NCBI GenBank assembly: GCA_947494145.1
Contig: CANLTZ010000005.1
Coordinates: forward strand, 62,001 to 126,000
DNA length: 64,000 nt
Origin: an uncultured Jannaschia sp.
GTDB taxonomy: Bacteria; Pseudomonadota; Alphaproteobacteria; Rhodobacterales; Rhodobacteraceae
Reading direction: 5' to 3'
This document shows positions 1 through 8,827 of the stretch, piece by piece (within the stretch, counting starts at the first letter, position 1; every line of letters begins with the position of its first letter). The notes under the pieces were generated by a model. That model did not search any database and was not told the origin of the DNA. It was given only the letters and a program-made list of their open reading frames with translations. The position numbers were made by a program, and so were the translations under genes.

Positions 1-1206
1 CGCTTCCCAGATGTCGCCTGCGCGATTGCTGCGTTGTGCGATGGCGGGGGTTGAGGCCAAATCGAGCACCACCAGGTCCGCGGCGGACCCTTCGGCCAGC
101 GTGCCGACCTCGTTCACCGCATGAAGCACCCGGGCCGACCCTTCCGTGGCCAGCCACAAAAGCTGCGCCGGGTGCAGGGCCCGCCCGCGCAATTGCGCGA
201 TCTCGTAGGCCGCAGCCATGGTGCGCAGCATCGAAAAGCTGGACCCGCCGCCGGTATCCGTGGCCAGACCCACGCGGTGGGTCGCTGCCAACCCGATGTC
301 GAACAGACCTGACCCGATGAAGGTGTTGGATGTCGGGCAATGGACCAGCCCTGCCCCAACTTCGCGCAAGCGGTCGATTTCACGCGGCTCCAGATGGATG
401 GCGTGACCGTAGAGCCCGCGTTCACCCAGCAGATTATGGGCCTCATATGTGTCGAGGTAGTCGCGCGCACTCGGGAAGAGCGCGCGCACCCAGGCGATCT
501 CATCGACCTGTTCGCTCAGATGGGTCTGCATCAGGCAATCGGGATGGGCCGCCCAAAGAGCGCCCAGGGCCTCAAGCTGCGCAGGCGTTGATGTGGGCGA
601 AAAGCGCGGTGTGATCACATAGGAGGCCCGCCCCACCCCATGCCAATTGGCCAGCAGTGCCGCGCTGTCGTCATGGGCCGATTGTACCGTGTCGCGCAGA
701 TCGTCAGGTGCGTTGCGATCCATGCAGGTTTTGCCCGCCCAGACAGCCATGCCCCTGGCCTTCGCCGCGGTGAAGATCGCGTCCACGCTGGCGGGATGGA
801 TCGTGCAATAGCTGCACAGGGACGTGGTGCCGTTGGCCAGTGCCAAATCCAGCGCACGTTCTGCGATTTCAGTGGCATAGGTGGTGTTCTTAAAGCGTGC
901 TTCTTCGGGAAAAGTGTACGTGTTGAGCCAGTCGATCAGTCGTTTGCCCCAGCTCGCGATGATCGCCGTCTGAGGGTAGTGCATATGGGCATCGACAAAA
1001 CCCGGCAGGATCAGCGCATCGCTATGATCGACCTCCTCCGCCCCCGGAAAGCGGTCACGCAGGGTATCGACGGCGCCGCTGCCGACGATCCGGTCGCCCT
1101 GGATGGCGACGGCCCCGTGGGCATAGAACCGTGTGGCATCCGCCCAAGGCGTGCTGAAAGGATCGGCATGGAAGGCCAGAACCTGGCCTTTGATCAGCGT
1201 GGTCAT
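1..1206 (-). CDS. guaD: Guanine deaminase, amidohydrolase family (3' end outside window)
   Basis: Reading the minus strand from the ATG at 1206 gives about 402 codons without a stop, running off the window edge. The family is usually near 430-440 residues, so only the last few dozen residues are missing. Residues 68-78 carry the amidohydrolase metal-binding signature PGFVDAHMHYPQ, and further HLSEQ and TDTGGGSSFSM motifs match the guanine deaminase branch of the metal-dependent hydrolases. The enzyme hydrolyses guanine to xanthine and ammonia in cytoplasmic purine catabolism. It is divergently transcribed from mgtE with an 87-bp gap. Function is inferred from motifs and overall similarity; a related aminohydrolase is possible but less likely. 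Confidence 0.85.
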   Translation of the reverse strand, partial: MTTLIKGQVLAFHADPFSTPWADATRFYAHGAVAIQGDRIVGSGAVDTLRDRFPGAEEVDHSDALILPGFVDAHMHYPQTAIIASWGKRLIDWLNTYTFPEEARFKNTTYATEIAERALDLALANGTTSLCSYCTIHPASVDAIFTAAKARGMAVWAGKTCMDRNAPDDLRDTVQSAHDDSAALLANWHGVGRASYVITPRFSPTSTPAQLEALGALWAAHPDCLMQTHLSEQVDEIAWVRALFPSARDYLDTYEAHNLLGERGLYGHAIHLEPREIDRLREVGAGLVHCPTSNTFIGSGLFDIGLAATHRVGLATDTGGGSSFSMLRTMAAAYEIAQLRGRALHPAQLLWLATEGSARVLHAVNEVGTLAEGSAADLVVLDLASTPAIAQRSNRAGDIWEA

Positions 1207-1292
1207 GCCCTGGCCTAACCCGAGCCTGAATTCACCGCTACCCCTCGCCCCCAAGCCGCGCTATCCCGACCAAGACCCTAGGGAGCGCCGCA

Positions 1293-2699
1293 ATGACCGA
1301 TCCCCAGCCTGACGGCGAGTTCGTCACTGTCCCCAAAGACGAAATCGATGGCGATTTCGAGTTGGATGAAGCGCGCCTGCGCGCCATTCGGGATGCGCTA
1401 GAGACCCGCGACCGCACCACGCTGGATGACCAGTTGGGCGTGCTTCACGGCGCCGACATTGCCGACCTTCTTGAACAAATCAGCGTGGCTGAGCGCTTCG
1501 CCCTGATCGAGCTTTGGTCGGGCAGCATCGACGGTGAAATCCTGTCGGAACTGGACGAGGCCGTCCGCGAAGAAATCCTAGAGGCCCTGCCCGCTGAAGA
1601 CGTGGCCGAAGCGGTGCGTGAACTCGATACCGACGACGTCGTCGACCTGATCGAGAACCTGGAAGACGAAGACCAAGCCGATGCCATCATGGAAGCGCTC
1701 GACGACGTGGACCGCGTCGCCGTGGCCCAAGCACTGACCTTCCCGGAACACTCCGCCGGGCGCCTGATGCAGCGCGAGGTCGTGATGGCGCCGTCCTATT
1801 GGACAGTGGGTCAAGCCATTGATTTCATGCGCGCCTCAGATGATCTGCCGCAGCAATTCTACCATGTCATTCTCGTCGATCCCCGGACCCGGCCTGTGGG
1901 CCACGTGACGCTGGGCCGGATCCTGTCCCACCCGCGAGAGACACCCTTGGCCGATCTGCTGGAAGAAAGCTTCCGCACGTTCGAGGCCACCGATGGTGAA
2001 GACGAAGTGGCCTATGCGTTCAACCAGTATCACCTGATTTCGGCACCCGTCGTGGATGCCGATGACCGACTTCTGGGTGTGATCACAATCGACGACGCGA
2101 TCCGCATCCTGGACGAAGAGGCCGAGGAAGACATCCTGCGGCTGGCAGGTGTGGACAGCGAAGAAAGCTTGTCGAACCGCACAATGGATGTGGTCCGGCG
2201 TCGCTTCCCCTGGCTGGCGGTCAATCTGGTGACGGCAATCTTCGCCTCGCTCGTCATCGCGCAATTCGAAGAGGTCATCGCGCAGGTCGTAGCCTTGGCC
2301 GTGCTGATGCCAATCGTCGCCTCCATGGGCGGAAATGCGGGCACCCAATCGCTGACGGTAGCGGTGCGCGCGCTGGCCACCCGCGACCTGACCGGGGCCA
2401 ATGTCTGGCGGGTCATCCGCCGCGAAGTGGTGGGCGGCGCCATCAACGGCTTTGCCTTCGCCCTCATCATGGGCATCGTGGGCATCATCTGGTTCGGGGA
2501 CCCGATGCTGGGCGTCGTCATCGCCGTGGCCATGGTAATCAACTTGGCCGTGGCAGGCTTAGCGGGCGTTGGCGTGCCGGTCTTGTTGCAAAAGGTCGGC
2601 GTGGACCCAGCCCTGGCCTCGGGCGCCTTCGTGACCACGGTGACGGATGTTGTGGGGTTCTTCGCATTTTTGGGGCTGGCCGCTGCCTGGCTACTATAG
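1293..2699 (+). CDS. mgtE: Magnesium transporter MgtE
   Basis: A 468-residue protein with the MgtE architecture. An acidic N-terminal superhelical domain (about residues 25-150) contains repeated ADIADLLEQ- and AEDVAEAVREL-type helices. A CBS pair (about 155-275) follows, and then a C-terminal five-helix membrane domain (about 290-468) with the conserved MPIVASMGGNAGTQSL stretch, a signature of the Mg2+ pore. The cytosolic domains of the family sense Mg2+ and gate the channel. The ATG at 1293 is preceded by a purine-rich GGGAGCG, and the length is normal. It is transcribed away from guaD; the next gene is convergent. Import of Mg2+ (possibly also Co2+) at the inner membrane is established for the family. 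Confidence 0.95.
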   Translation: MTDPQPDGEFVTVPKDEIDGDFELDEARLRAIRDALETRDRTTLDDQLGVLHGADIADLLEQISVAERFALIELWSGSIDGEILSELDEAVREEILEALPAEDVAEAVRELDTDDVVDLIENLEDEDQADAIMEALDDVDRVAVAQALTFPEHSAGRLMQREVVMAPSYWTVGQAIDFMRASDDLPQQFYHVILVDPRTRPVGHVTLGRILSHPRETPLADLLEESFRTFEATDGEDEVAYAFNQYHLISAPVVDADDRLLGVITIDDAIRILDEEAEEDILRLAGVDSEESLSNRTMDVVRRRFPWLAVNLVTAIFASLVIAQFEEVIAQVVALAVLMPIVASMGGNAGTQSLTVAVRALATRDLTGANVWRVIRREVVGGAINGFAFALIMGIVGIIWFGDPMLGVVIAVAMVINLAVAGLAGVGVPVLLQKVGVDPALASGAFVTTVTDVVGFFAFLGLAAAWLL

Positions 2700-2734
2700 C
2701 GCACCGCCCGCGCATCGGCGTGAGGTTGTCGCAA

Positions 2735-3169
2735 TCAACCGTCACGCCCCCGCTGACGCAACCGCGTCTGCCGCAGCGTTTCCACCAACATGGCTGTCAA
2801 CAACCCGAAGATCAGCAGCCCATTGGCCGCGGCCAGCCCGCCTAACAGGCGCCATTCCGGCGGCATCAGGATATCGCCGAAACCCAAGGTCGTGAACACC
2901 ACGAGCGAGAAGTAGACCGTGGTCTCGAACGTTTGGAAGATCCCGATCACCCAAAGCGCGATGGCCCAGACCCAGACAGAGGCCGTCATGGCCACCAGCG
3001 ACTAGAACATCGCCATGCAAAGCGCCGCCATCAATTTCGGCCCATGGGGCGGACGCGCCATCCAGGTGCGGGTGCGGCCCAATTGCACCTCCAGCGCCCA
3101 CCAACATGGCGCGGCCACCAGCGCTGTGATCACAATCAACACGCTGCCGAGGAAGAGTTGCTCCAACAC
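2735..3169 (-). pseudogene. Two-TM potassium-channel-like protein, interrupted by an in-frame TAG
   Basis: Downstream of recN, a GTG at 3169 (TTG at 3166 also possible) opens a frame encoding a hydrophobic first helix and then a PxxPKLM region. TAG at 3002-3004 stops it. The same frame continues as 86 further residues with a pore-loop motif TTLGFGD (a variant of the K+-filter TTVGFGD) and a second helix, ending at TGA 2735-2737. Both halves together (about 143 residues) have the size and layout of a small two-TM, one-pore ion channel, so I read it as one gene with a nonsense codon. A TGG to TAG change is the simplest cause; a sequencing error cannot be excluded. Internal GTG/ATG codons after the stop could yield a shorter peptide. 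Confidence 0.7.
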
Positions 3170-3184
3170 GGGCCCAGCCTCGCC

Positions 3185-4837
3185 TCAGGCCGCCGCATCG
3201 AGCAAGGCCTGCGCAGCGCCCCGCGCGGCCTCCGTCACCGTGTCGCCGGCCAGCATCCGGGCGATTTCATCGACGCGGTCGGTATCCGCCAACTGCGTCA
3301 CGGTCGAGGTCGTCACATCATCTGCGACCCGCTTTTCCACACGCCAATGATGGGCCCCCAAGGCCGCCACCTGGGGCGAATGGGTCACGACCAGCACCTG
3401 CCCGCCCGCCGCCAAGCCCTTCAGCCTGCGGCCCACGGCATCGGCGGTGGCCCCGCCCACGCCACGGTCGATCTCATCGAAGATGAGCGTCAGCGACCTA
3501 TCCCCACCCGTCAGGCAAACCTTCAGCGCCAGCAGAAAGCGGCTCAGTTCCCCGCCGGAGGCAATCTTGTTCAAAGGCCCAGACGGGGCGCCAGGATTGG
3601 TGGCGACTTCGAAGGCCACTTCGTCCACACCCTCGGGCCCAGGGCTGACGGGCGTGACACGAGTGGTGAAGGTGGCCCGATCCATCTTGAGCGGCGCCAG
3701 TTCCACCGACATGGCCGCATCCAACCGGCTGGCCGCCGCCTGCCGCTGGAACGATAGCGCACCGGCGGCGGCATCATAGGCGGCCTGGGCTTCGGTCATG
3801 GCGTGTTGCAGGGCCGCCATCCCGTCTCCTGACGCGTCGATTAGAGCCAGCCGGCGGCGCAGGTCTTCGGCGAAATCGATCAGATCGTCCGGCAGCACAC
3901 CATGTTTGCGCGCCATGGCGCGGATCGCGAACAGCCGTTCTTCGGTGTCTTCCAACATGCGCGGATCAAAGGTCAGGGCATCCAGGCAGCTTTCCACGCC
4001 AGCCTGCGCCTCCCCCAACTCATTCATGGCGCGGCCAAGCGCGTCCAGCGCGCCCGTCAGCGCATCGCCCGCGTCCCCCGCCGCTCCGTCGAGCCAGCGG
4101 GTCGCGTCAAGCATCTGCCCTTCTGCGCCTTGGGGGCCAATGGCCTCCAGCGCCTTGGCAACGTCGGCGCGGATCTTCTCAGAGGCCTGCATCAAGCGGC
4201 GGCGGCTGTCCAACTCGGTCTCTTCCCCGGGTGCGGGGGCCAGCTTGTCGAATTCGTCCACGGCATGGCGCAAGAAGTCTTCTTCTGCACGGGCCGCTTC
4301 GGCCGTGGCCATCGCTTCGTCAAGCGCGCGGCGCGCCTCCGACAGACGGGCCCAGGCGGTGCGCACCTCGTCCGTGTGAAGCCCGCCAAACGCATCCAAC
4401 AAGCGACGATGGCCGCGCATGTCCAAAAGGCCGCGGTCATCATGCTGCCCGTGCAGTTCCAACAGGCAATCCGACAAAGCGCGCAAGACCTCGCCGGTGA
4501 CGCGGGTGCCGTTGACCCAAGCGGTCTTGCGCCCGTCCCGGGTGTTCACACGACGCAGCAGAAGTTCCCCGTCTTCGGCCTCGATTTCGTAGTTTGCAAG
4601 AACGTCACGGGCCGGGTGACCCAGCGGCAGGTCGAAACTTGCCGAAACCTCGCCCTGTTTCGCGCCTTGGCGTACCAATTCGGCACGCCCCCGCCAGCCC
4701 AGAACGAACCCGAGCGAGTCGAGAAGGATGGACTTCCCGGCCCCTGTTTCACCTGTGAGTACATTCAACCCCTCGCGAAATTCCAGCGAGAGGCTGTCGA
4801 TGATCAACATATCGCGGATGTCTAGGGACCGGAGCAT
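3185..4837 (-). CDS. recN: DNA repair protein RecN
   Basis: A 550-residue SMC-like ATPase. Walker A GETGAGKS lies at about residues 29-36. A long charged, coiled-coil-prone middle (about 155-370) follows. The C-terminal head has the signature SGGELSRFLLALK, the Walker B segment LTLIFDEIDRGVGG and a VTHSPQVAA switch. RecN binds DNA ends and holds molecules together during recombinational double-strand break repair. The length matches the family. It follows bamD on the same strand with a 60-bp gap, as is usual for this cluster, and the broken channel gene begins 15 bp downstream. Confidence 0.95.
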   Translation of the reverse strand: MLRSLDIRDMLIIDSLSLEFREGLNVLTGETGAGKSILLDSLGFVLGWRGRAELVRQGAKQGEVSASFDLPLGHPARDVLANYEIEAEDGELLLRRVNTRDGRKTAWVNGTRVTGEVLRALSDCLLELHGQHDDRGLLDMRGHRRLLDAFGGLHTDEVRTAWARLSEARRALDEAMATAEAARAEEDFLRHAVDEFDKLAPAPGEETELDSRRRLMQASEKIRADVAKALEAIGPQGAEGQMLDATRWLDGAAGDAGDALTGALDALGRAMNELGEAQAGVESCLDALTFDPRMLEDTEERLFAIRAMARKHGVLPDDLIDFAEDLRRRLALIDASGDGMAALQHAMTEAQAAYDAAAGALSFQRQAAASRLDAAMSVELAPLKMDRATFTTRVTPVSPGPEGVDEVAFEVATNPGAPSGPLNKIASGGELSRFLLALKVCLTGGDRSLTLIFDEIDRGVGGATADAVGRRLKGLAAGGQVLVVTHSPQVAALGAHHWRVEKRVADDVTTSTVTQLADTDRVDEIARMLAGDTVTEAARGAAQALLDAAA

Positions 4838-4897
4838 AGCCCTATCTAAAGGTTAATCGCCGGGAACCGCCAGCAATCATCGCCGCGCAGGCTGCGT

Positions 4898-5737
4898 TCA
4901 GAGCCAGCGGCCCTGGATGGTGCGCCGATAGACGTCCCGCAGGAAGCCTTGGCCCCGCGCTTCGGGCGCCAGACCTTGCCCATTCAACTGCCGAAACGCG
5001 TCGTCATAGAAGGGCGACGACTGGAAGTTGAAGCCCAAAATAGCGCCCGCCGTCTGCGCTTCGTCCGTCAAGCCCAGGGCAAGATAGGCCTCAACCAGAC
5101 GCAACAGCGCCTCGGGTGTGTGGGTCGTGGTCTGGAATTCCTCGACCACCGCGCGGAACCGGTTGATGGCGGCCGGGTAGTGTCCGCGCTTGAGGTAGTA
5201 GCGACCAATCTCCATCTCTTTGGCGGCGAGATGGTCAAAGGCCAGGTCGAATTTCAGGATAGAGGAACGGGCATATTCGCTGTCGGGATAGCGTTCGATC
5301 ACGGTGCGCAGGGATTGAAGCGCCTGAAAGGTCAGGCCCTGATCGCGGCCCACCTGGTCGATCTGGTCGTAGTAGGACAACGCCAACAGATACTGCGCAT
5401 AGGCCGCGTCTTCATCGGCTGGGTAGAAATCAATGAAGCGCTGCGCGGCGGCGCGGGCATTTTCGTAGTCGCGGTCCTGATGGTAGGCAAAGGCCTGCAT
5501 GATCAAGCTGCGCTTGGCGAATTCCGAATAGGGATAGAGCCGCTCAACCTCACCGAACAGGCGGGCGGCCACATCGGCGTCGCCATCGGCCAGTTCCAGT
5601 TCGGCACGTTGAAAAATCGTCTCGGGCGCGGTGTTCTCAAGCGCATCTTGCCCGCCCCCACCGCATGCGACGAGGAGCAGGGGAAACACAAATGGGAGCA
5701 GATGACTGCCCAGTCGCGTCGGTCCTTTGACCTTCAT
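4898..5737 (-). CDS. bamD: Outer-membrane assembly lipoprotein BamD
   Basis: A 279-residue lipoprotein when started at ATG 5737. A longer frame opens upstream, but this start has a purine-rich RBS (GAGGGACGGGACG) and puts a normal lipoprotein signal at the N-terminus, ending in LLLVACGGGG with the lipidated Cys. The mature part consists of TPR-like repeats (ENTAPETIFQRAELEL, YPYSEFAKRSLIMQAFAYH, RFIDFYPADEDAAYAQYL) typical of BamD/ComL/YfiO. BamD is an essential part of the BAM machine that inserts beta-barrel proteins into the outer membrane. It lies between lpxC and recN in the same orientation, a conserved alphaproteobacterial order. Its partner BamE is encoded separately at 46.2 kb. Confidence 0.93.
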   Translation of the reverse strand: MKVKGPTRLGSHLLPFVFPLLLVACGGGGQDALENTAPETIFQRAELELADGDADVAARLFGEVERLYPYSEFAKRSLIMQAFAYHQDRDYENARAAAQRFIDFYPADEDAAYAQYLLALSYYDQIDQVGRDQGLTFQALQSLRTVIERYPDSEYARSSILKFDLAFDHLAAKEMEIGRYYLKRGHYPAAINRFRAVVEEFQTTTHTPEALLRLVEAYLALGLTDEAQTAGAILGFNFQSSPFYDDAFRQLNGQGLAPEARGQGFLRDVYRRTIQGRWL

Positions 5738-5821
5738 TCGTCCCGTCCCTCTTTCGACCCCCCCAAGGGTCCGACGCATATTAGCTGCGCGGGCGCGCGG
5801 TGTGAAGCCCGGGCAAGTGGA

Positions 5822-6736
5822 TCAGAGATGGGCGAAGTAGTCGTTTTCAAGCCCGGCGCCGGGCAGCAAACGGCAGGACGCGGCGTCAAGGGTGCGGATA
5901 CGGTAGGCCAACGGATCTTCAAAGAGCCTATGAAGCAGTCGATTGGTCAATGCGTGGCCCGCGCGGATACCCGTATAGCGCCCAAGAATCGGGGCCCCGG
6001 CCAGCGCCAGATCCCCCATCGCATCCAGCATCTTGTGGCGCACGGCTTCGTCGGCATGTCTGAATCCTTCGGGGTTCACGACGCTTGCCCCATCCACCAC
6101 AACAGCATTCGACAAGGTGCCGCCAAGGGCGCGGCCAGCGGCATGCATCCGGTCGACATCGACTTTTCGGCAGAAGGTGCGACTGTCGCATAATTCACGC
6201 ACGAACGTGCCGTTGGACAGGCGTAGCACCTTATGCTGGCACCCGATGGCGGCGTCGTCGAAATCGATGGCGAAGTCGATTTCAAGCTCTTCGGCGGGGC
6301 TCAGCGTGGCGCTGGCGCGCCCGTCATCCACAGCGACGTTGCGCAGCACTTCGATGGCATGAACGGGCGCGTCGAGCTTGCGCACGCCAGCCGCCAGAAT
6401 GGCACGCACAAACTCAGCAGCAGAGCCGTCGAGAATGGGCACTTCAGGTCCGTCGATCTCCACCACGGCATTGAGCACGCCACAGCCGGAAAGCGCCGCC
6501 ATGACATGTTCGACCGTGGCAACAGCGACGCCCGCTTCGTTGACCAAAAGGGTGTTGAGCGGCGACGCCTCGACCGAGTCGTGGCGCGCAGCAATCATGC
6601 CATTTCCATTGATATCGGTTCGGCGAAACCAGATGCCATGATTGGCGTCCGCAGGATGAATGCTGAGCCGAGCAAACGTTCCGGCGTGCAAGCCATTGCC
6701 CGCGAACCGTATCACGTTGCCGACGGTCGTCTGCAT
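5822..6736 (-). CDS. lpxC: UDP-3-O-acyl-N-acetylglucosamine deacetylase LpxC
   Basis: A 304-residue Zn2+-dependent deacetylase carrying out the committed step of lipid A synthesis. Family motifs visible are the N-terminal GNGLHAGT, the zinc-binding VATVEHVMAAL (His near residue 77), VRHKMLDAMGDLALAG with further metal ligands, and GHALTNRLLH near the C-terminus. The length is normal and the protein is cytoplasmic. It follows ftsZ in the same direction, but a strong terminator hairpin lies between them, so it probably has its own promoter in the 6.74-6.98 kb gap. Confidence 0.95.
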   Translation of the reverse strand: MQTTVGNVIRFAGNGLHAGTFARLSIHPADANHGIWFRRTDINGNGMIAARHDSVEASPLNTLLVNEAGVAVATVEHVMAALSGCGVLNAVVEIDGPEVPILDGSAAEFVRAILAAGVRKLDAPVHAIEVLRNVAVDDGRASATLSPAEELEIDFAIDFDDAAIGCQHKVLRLSNGTFVRELCDSRTFCRKVDVDRMHAAGRALGGTLSNAVVVDGASVVNPEGFRHADEAVRHKMLDAMGDLALAGAPILGRYTGIRAGHALTNRLLHRLFEDPLAYRIRTLDAASCRLLPGAGLENDYFAHL

Positions 6737-6979
6737 TCTGCTTGTCCTCCACGCGCCTAGTGAGGCGACTTATGGATGCGACAGCTACGGGGGTGGCGGG
6801 GGTGCGGCAATTCAAGCGTCGTTACGGCCTGAAACACGTAATCCACAGGTGTTGGCAAAAAACCGCCGAAAATCTAAAAATGTGCCTCTTGGCCCTTATT
6901 CGTAGGGTCTTAGCAGATGACGGGCCGGTCGGCTGGCCCACTCCAAAGACGTGATAGTGACGAAGGGTCAAAATGAAGC
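6737..6979. other. Non-coding gap between the ftsZ terminator and lpxC
   Basis: With the terminator at 6980-7008 this forms a 310-bp space without a credible gene. The part from about 6850 to 6910 is noticeably AT-rich compared with its surroundings and presumably contains the lpxC promoter on the minus strand. I cannot assign clear -35/-10 boxes. The small open frames across it have no recognisable features. Confidence 0.4.
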
Positions 6980-7008
6980 GGGCGACGACCGTCCCCAGGT
7001 CGTCGCCC
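6980..7008 (-). terminator. Intrinsic terminator downstream of ftsZ
   Basis: A perfect 11-bp stem (GGGCGACGACC pairing with GGTCGTCGCCC) with a 7-nt loop starts 39 bp after the ftsZ stop. On the minus strand the stem is followed by a T-rich stretch (CGCTTCATTTTGA). Stem strength and position support rho-independent termination of the division cluster before lpxC. Confidence 0.75.
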
Positions 7009-7046
7009 TCCATCTGTGAGTGATGGTCGAGTGGAACCCTTTCGGG

Positions 7047-8666
7047 TCAGTTGGCCTGGCGACGCAGGAAGGCGGGAATTTCGATCCGTTCTTCTTCCAT
7101 GTCGACAGGCTGGGCCGCGCTTGGGGCTTGCGGCGCAGCGGGGCGCTCGACCGGGGCGTCGCCCGCCGTTCCGGTCATGCGATTGATGAGGGAGCCGATG
7201 CCGAAGCGGGCATTCGCCTCCGGCCCGGCAGGCGCCTTGGGCGCCGCATCGGCAGCCATTTCGCGGCGTTCACCCTTCAAAACGGCGGCACGCAGGCGCT
7301 CCATCGTTTCAGGTGTCGGCTGGCTGCTGGGACGCGGGGCGGTGAACATGGTCTGCTCAGGCTCCGCAGCCATTTGCGGCGCAGCTTCGGGCGCCGGGGC
7401 ATAGGCCGGGGGCGGAAGATCGCCGCTGGCGGCTTCACGACGTCCGAAAAAGTCGTCGGCAGCTGCGCTTTCTTCGGCTTCCTGCTGGTCAACGGCATCG
7501 AAGAAGCTGGGCGCGCTCGGCTCCGCGACGGGGGCGGGGGTCGGGACGGCAACCGGTTCCGGAGCAGCCACGGCAGCAGCAGCGGGCGCGACCGAGGCCG
7601 CGGCAGCTTCGCGCGCTTCCACAGGCGCGGTGGTTTCGGCCAGACGGCGGCGCGGCAGCGGCGCGTCCAATGTCGAGGCATTGGCGTCGATGCCCGTGGC
7701 AACGACCGACACGCGCATGATGCCTTCCATGGCCGGGTCCATGGTGGAGCCGACGATGATGTTGGCGTCTTCGTCCACCTGGTCGCGGATGGCGTTGGCC
7801 GCTTCGTCCATCTCAAACAGCGTCAGATCGTGCCCGCCGGTGATGTTGATCAGTACGCCCTTGGCGCCCTTGAGCGACAGCTCATCCAGAAGCGGGTTGG
7901 CTATGGCCTTCTCGGCAGCTTCCACGGCGCGATCTTCGCCGGACGCTTCGCCGGTGCCCATCATTGCCTTGCCCATCTCATCCATGACGGAGCGGACATC
8001 GGCGAAGTCCAGGTTGATCATACCGGGCCGCACCATCAGATCGGTGACACCCTTAACACCTTGATAAAGAACATCATCGGCCAAGCTGAACGCCTCGGTG
8101 AAGGTCGTCTTCTCGTTGGCGAGACGGAACAGGTTCTGGTTTGGGATGATGATCAGCGTGTCCACAACCTTCTGGAGCGCTTCGACACCCTCCTCAGCCT
8201 GGCGCATCCGCTTCTGACCTTCGAACTGGAACGGCTTCGTCACCACGCCAACAGTCAGAATGCCCAATTCCCGCGCCGCTTGAGCGATGATCGGGGCAGC
8301 GCCGGTGCCGGTGCCGCCGCCCATGCCCGCGGTGATAAAGCACATATGCGCGCCCGCCAGACGGTCGACGATTTCCTCGATCGTTTCTTCGGCGGCGCTG
8401 GCGCCCACCTGGGGCCGCGCCCCGGCGCCCAAACCTTCGGTAACGCGAGCCCCAAGCTGGATGCGCTGCTGTGCGTGATTTTGCTGCAAGGCCTGGGCGT
8501 CGGTATTGGCGACGACGAACTCCACCCCTTCAAGATCCTTCTGGATCATATTGTTGACGGCATTGCCCCCTGCCCCACCCACACCGAAGACGGTGATGCG
8601 CGGACGCAGGTCGTGTTCGGCCGGCTGGCCGGGCATGGTGAGGTTCAATGTCATTGCTCTGTCCAC
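7047..8666 (-). CDS. ftsZ: Cell division protein FtsZ
   Basis: A 539-residue tubulin-like GTPase forming the Z-ring. The N-terminal GTPase core has [14 protein letters not shown] near the start and the tubulin signature [10 protein letters not shown]. The C-terminal activation domain follows (to about residue 325). A long Ala/Pro/Glu-rich linker (about 330-515) comes next, then the conserved C-terminal peptide [15 protein letters not shown] that binds FtsA and other tethers. The long linker explains why it exceeds the roughly 380-residue E. coli protein and is normal for alphaproteobacteria. A 161-bp gap separates it from ftsA, leaving room for its own promoter. Confidence 0.97.
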   Translation of the reverse strand: MDRAMTLNLTMPGQPAEHDLRPRITVFGVGGAGGNAVNNMIQKDLEGVEFVVANTDAQALQQNHAQQRIQLGARVTEGLGAGARPQVGASAAEETIEEIVDRLAGAHMCFITAGMGGGTGTGAAPIIAQAARELGILTVGVVTKPFQFEGQKRMRQAEEGVEALQKVVDTLIIIPNQNLFRLANEKTTFTEAFSLADDVLYQGVKGVTDLMVRPGMINLDFADVRSVMDEMGKAMMGTGEASGEDRAVEAAEKAIANPLLDELSLKGAKGVLINITGGHDLTLFEMDEAANAIRDQVDEDANIIVGSTMDPAMEGIMRVSVVATGIDANASTLDAPLPRRRLAETTAPVEAREAAAASVAPAAAAVAAPEPVAVPTPAPVAEPSAPSFFDAVDQQEAEESAAADDFFGRREAASGDLPPPAYAPAPEAAPQMAAEPEQTMFTAPRPSSQPTPETMERLRAAVLKGERREMAADAAPKAPAGPEANARFGIGSLINRMTGTAGDAPVERPAAPQAPSAAQPVDMEEERIEIPAFLRRQAN

Positions 8667-8827
8667 CTATACGTGTTGTGGCCCTGCCTCAGGCCTGTTT
8701 GCGCGGTTTCCGCGTTATTGTTTGAGAAGGTAACGGGTTTGAAAGACTCCGTCACCCAAAAATCGAATCGCGAGCGATAAATTGCGGCATAAAATGCGCC
8801 GGAATGTGGCGCGAATGTGTCAGGCCG

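Noticed and set aside
7020-8780. Very long open frame (586 codons) antisense to ftsZ
   Set aside because: GC-rich codon bias opens the antisense frame; ftsZ on the other strand is certain and the antisense product is low-complexity (Gly/Arg/His-rich).
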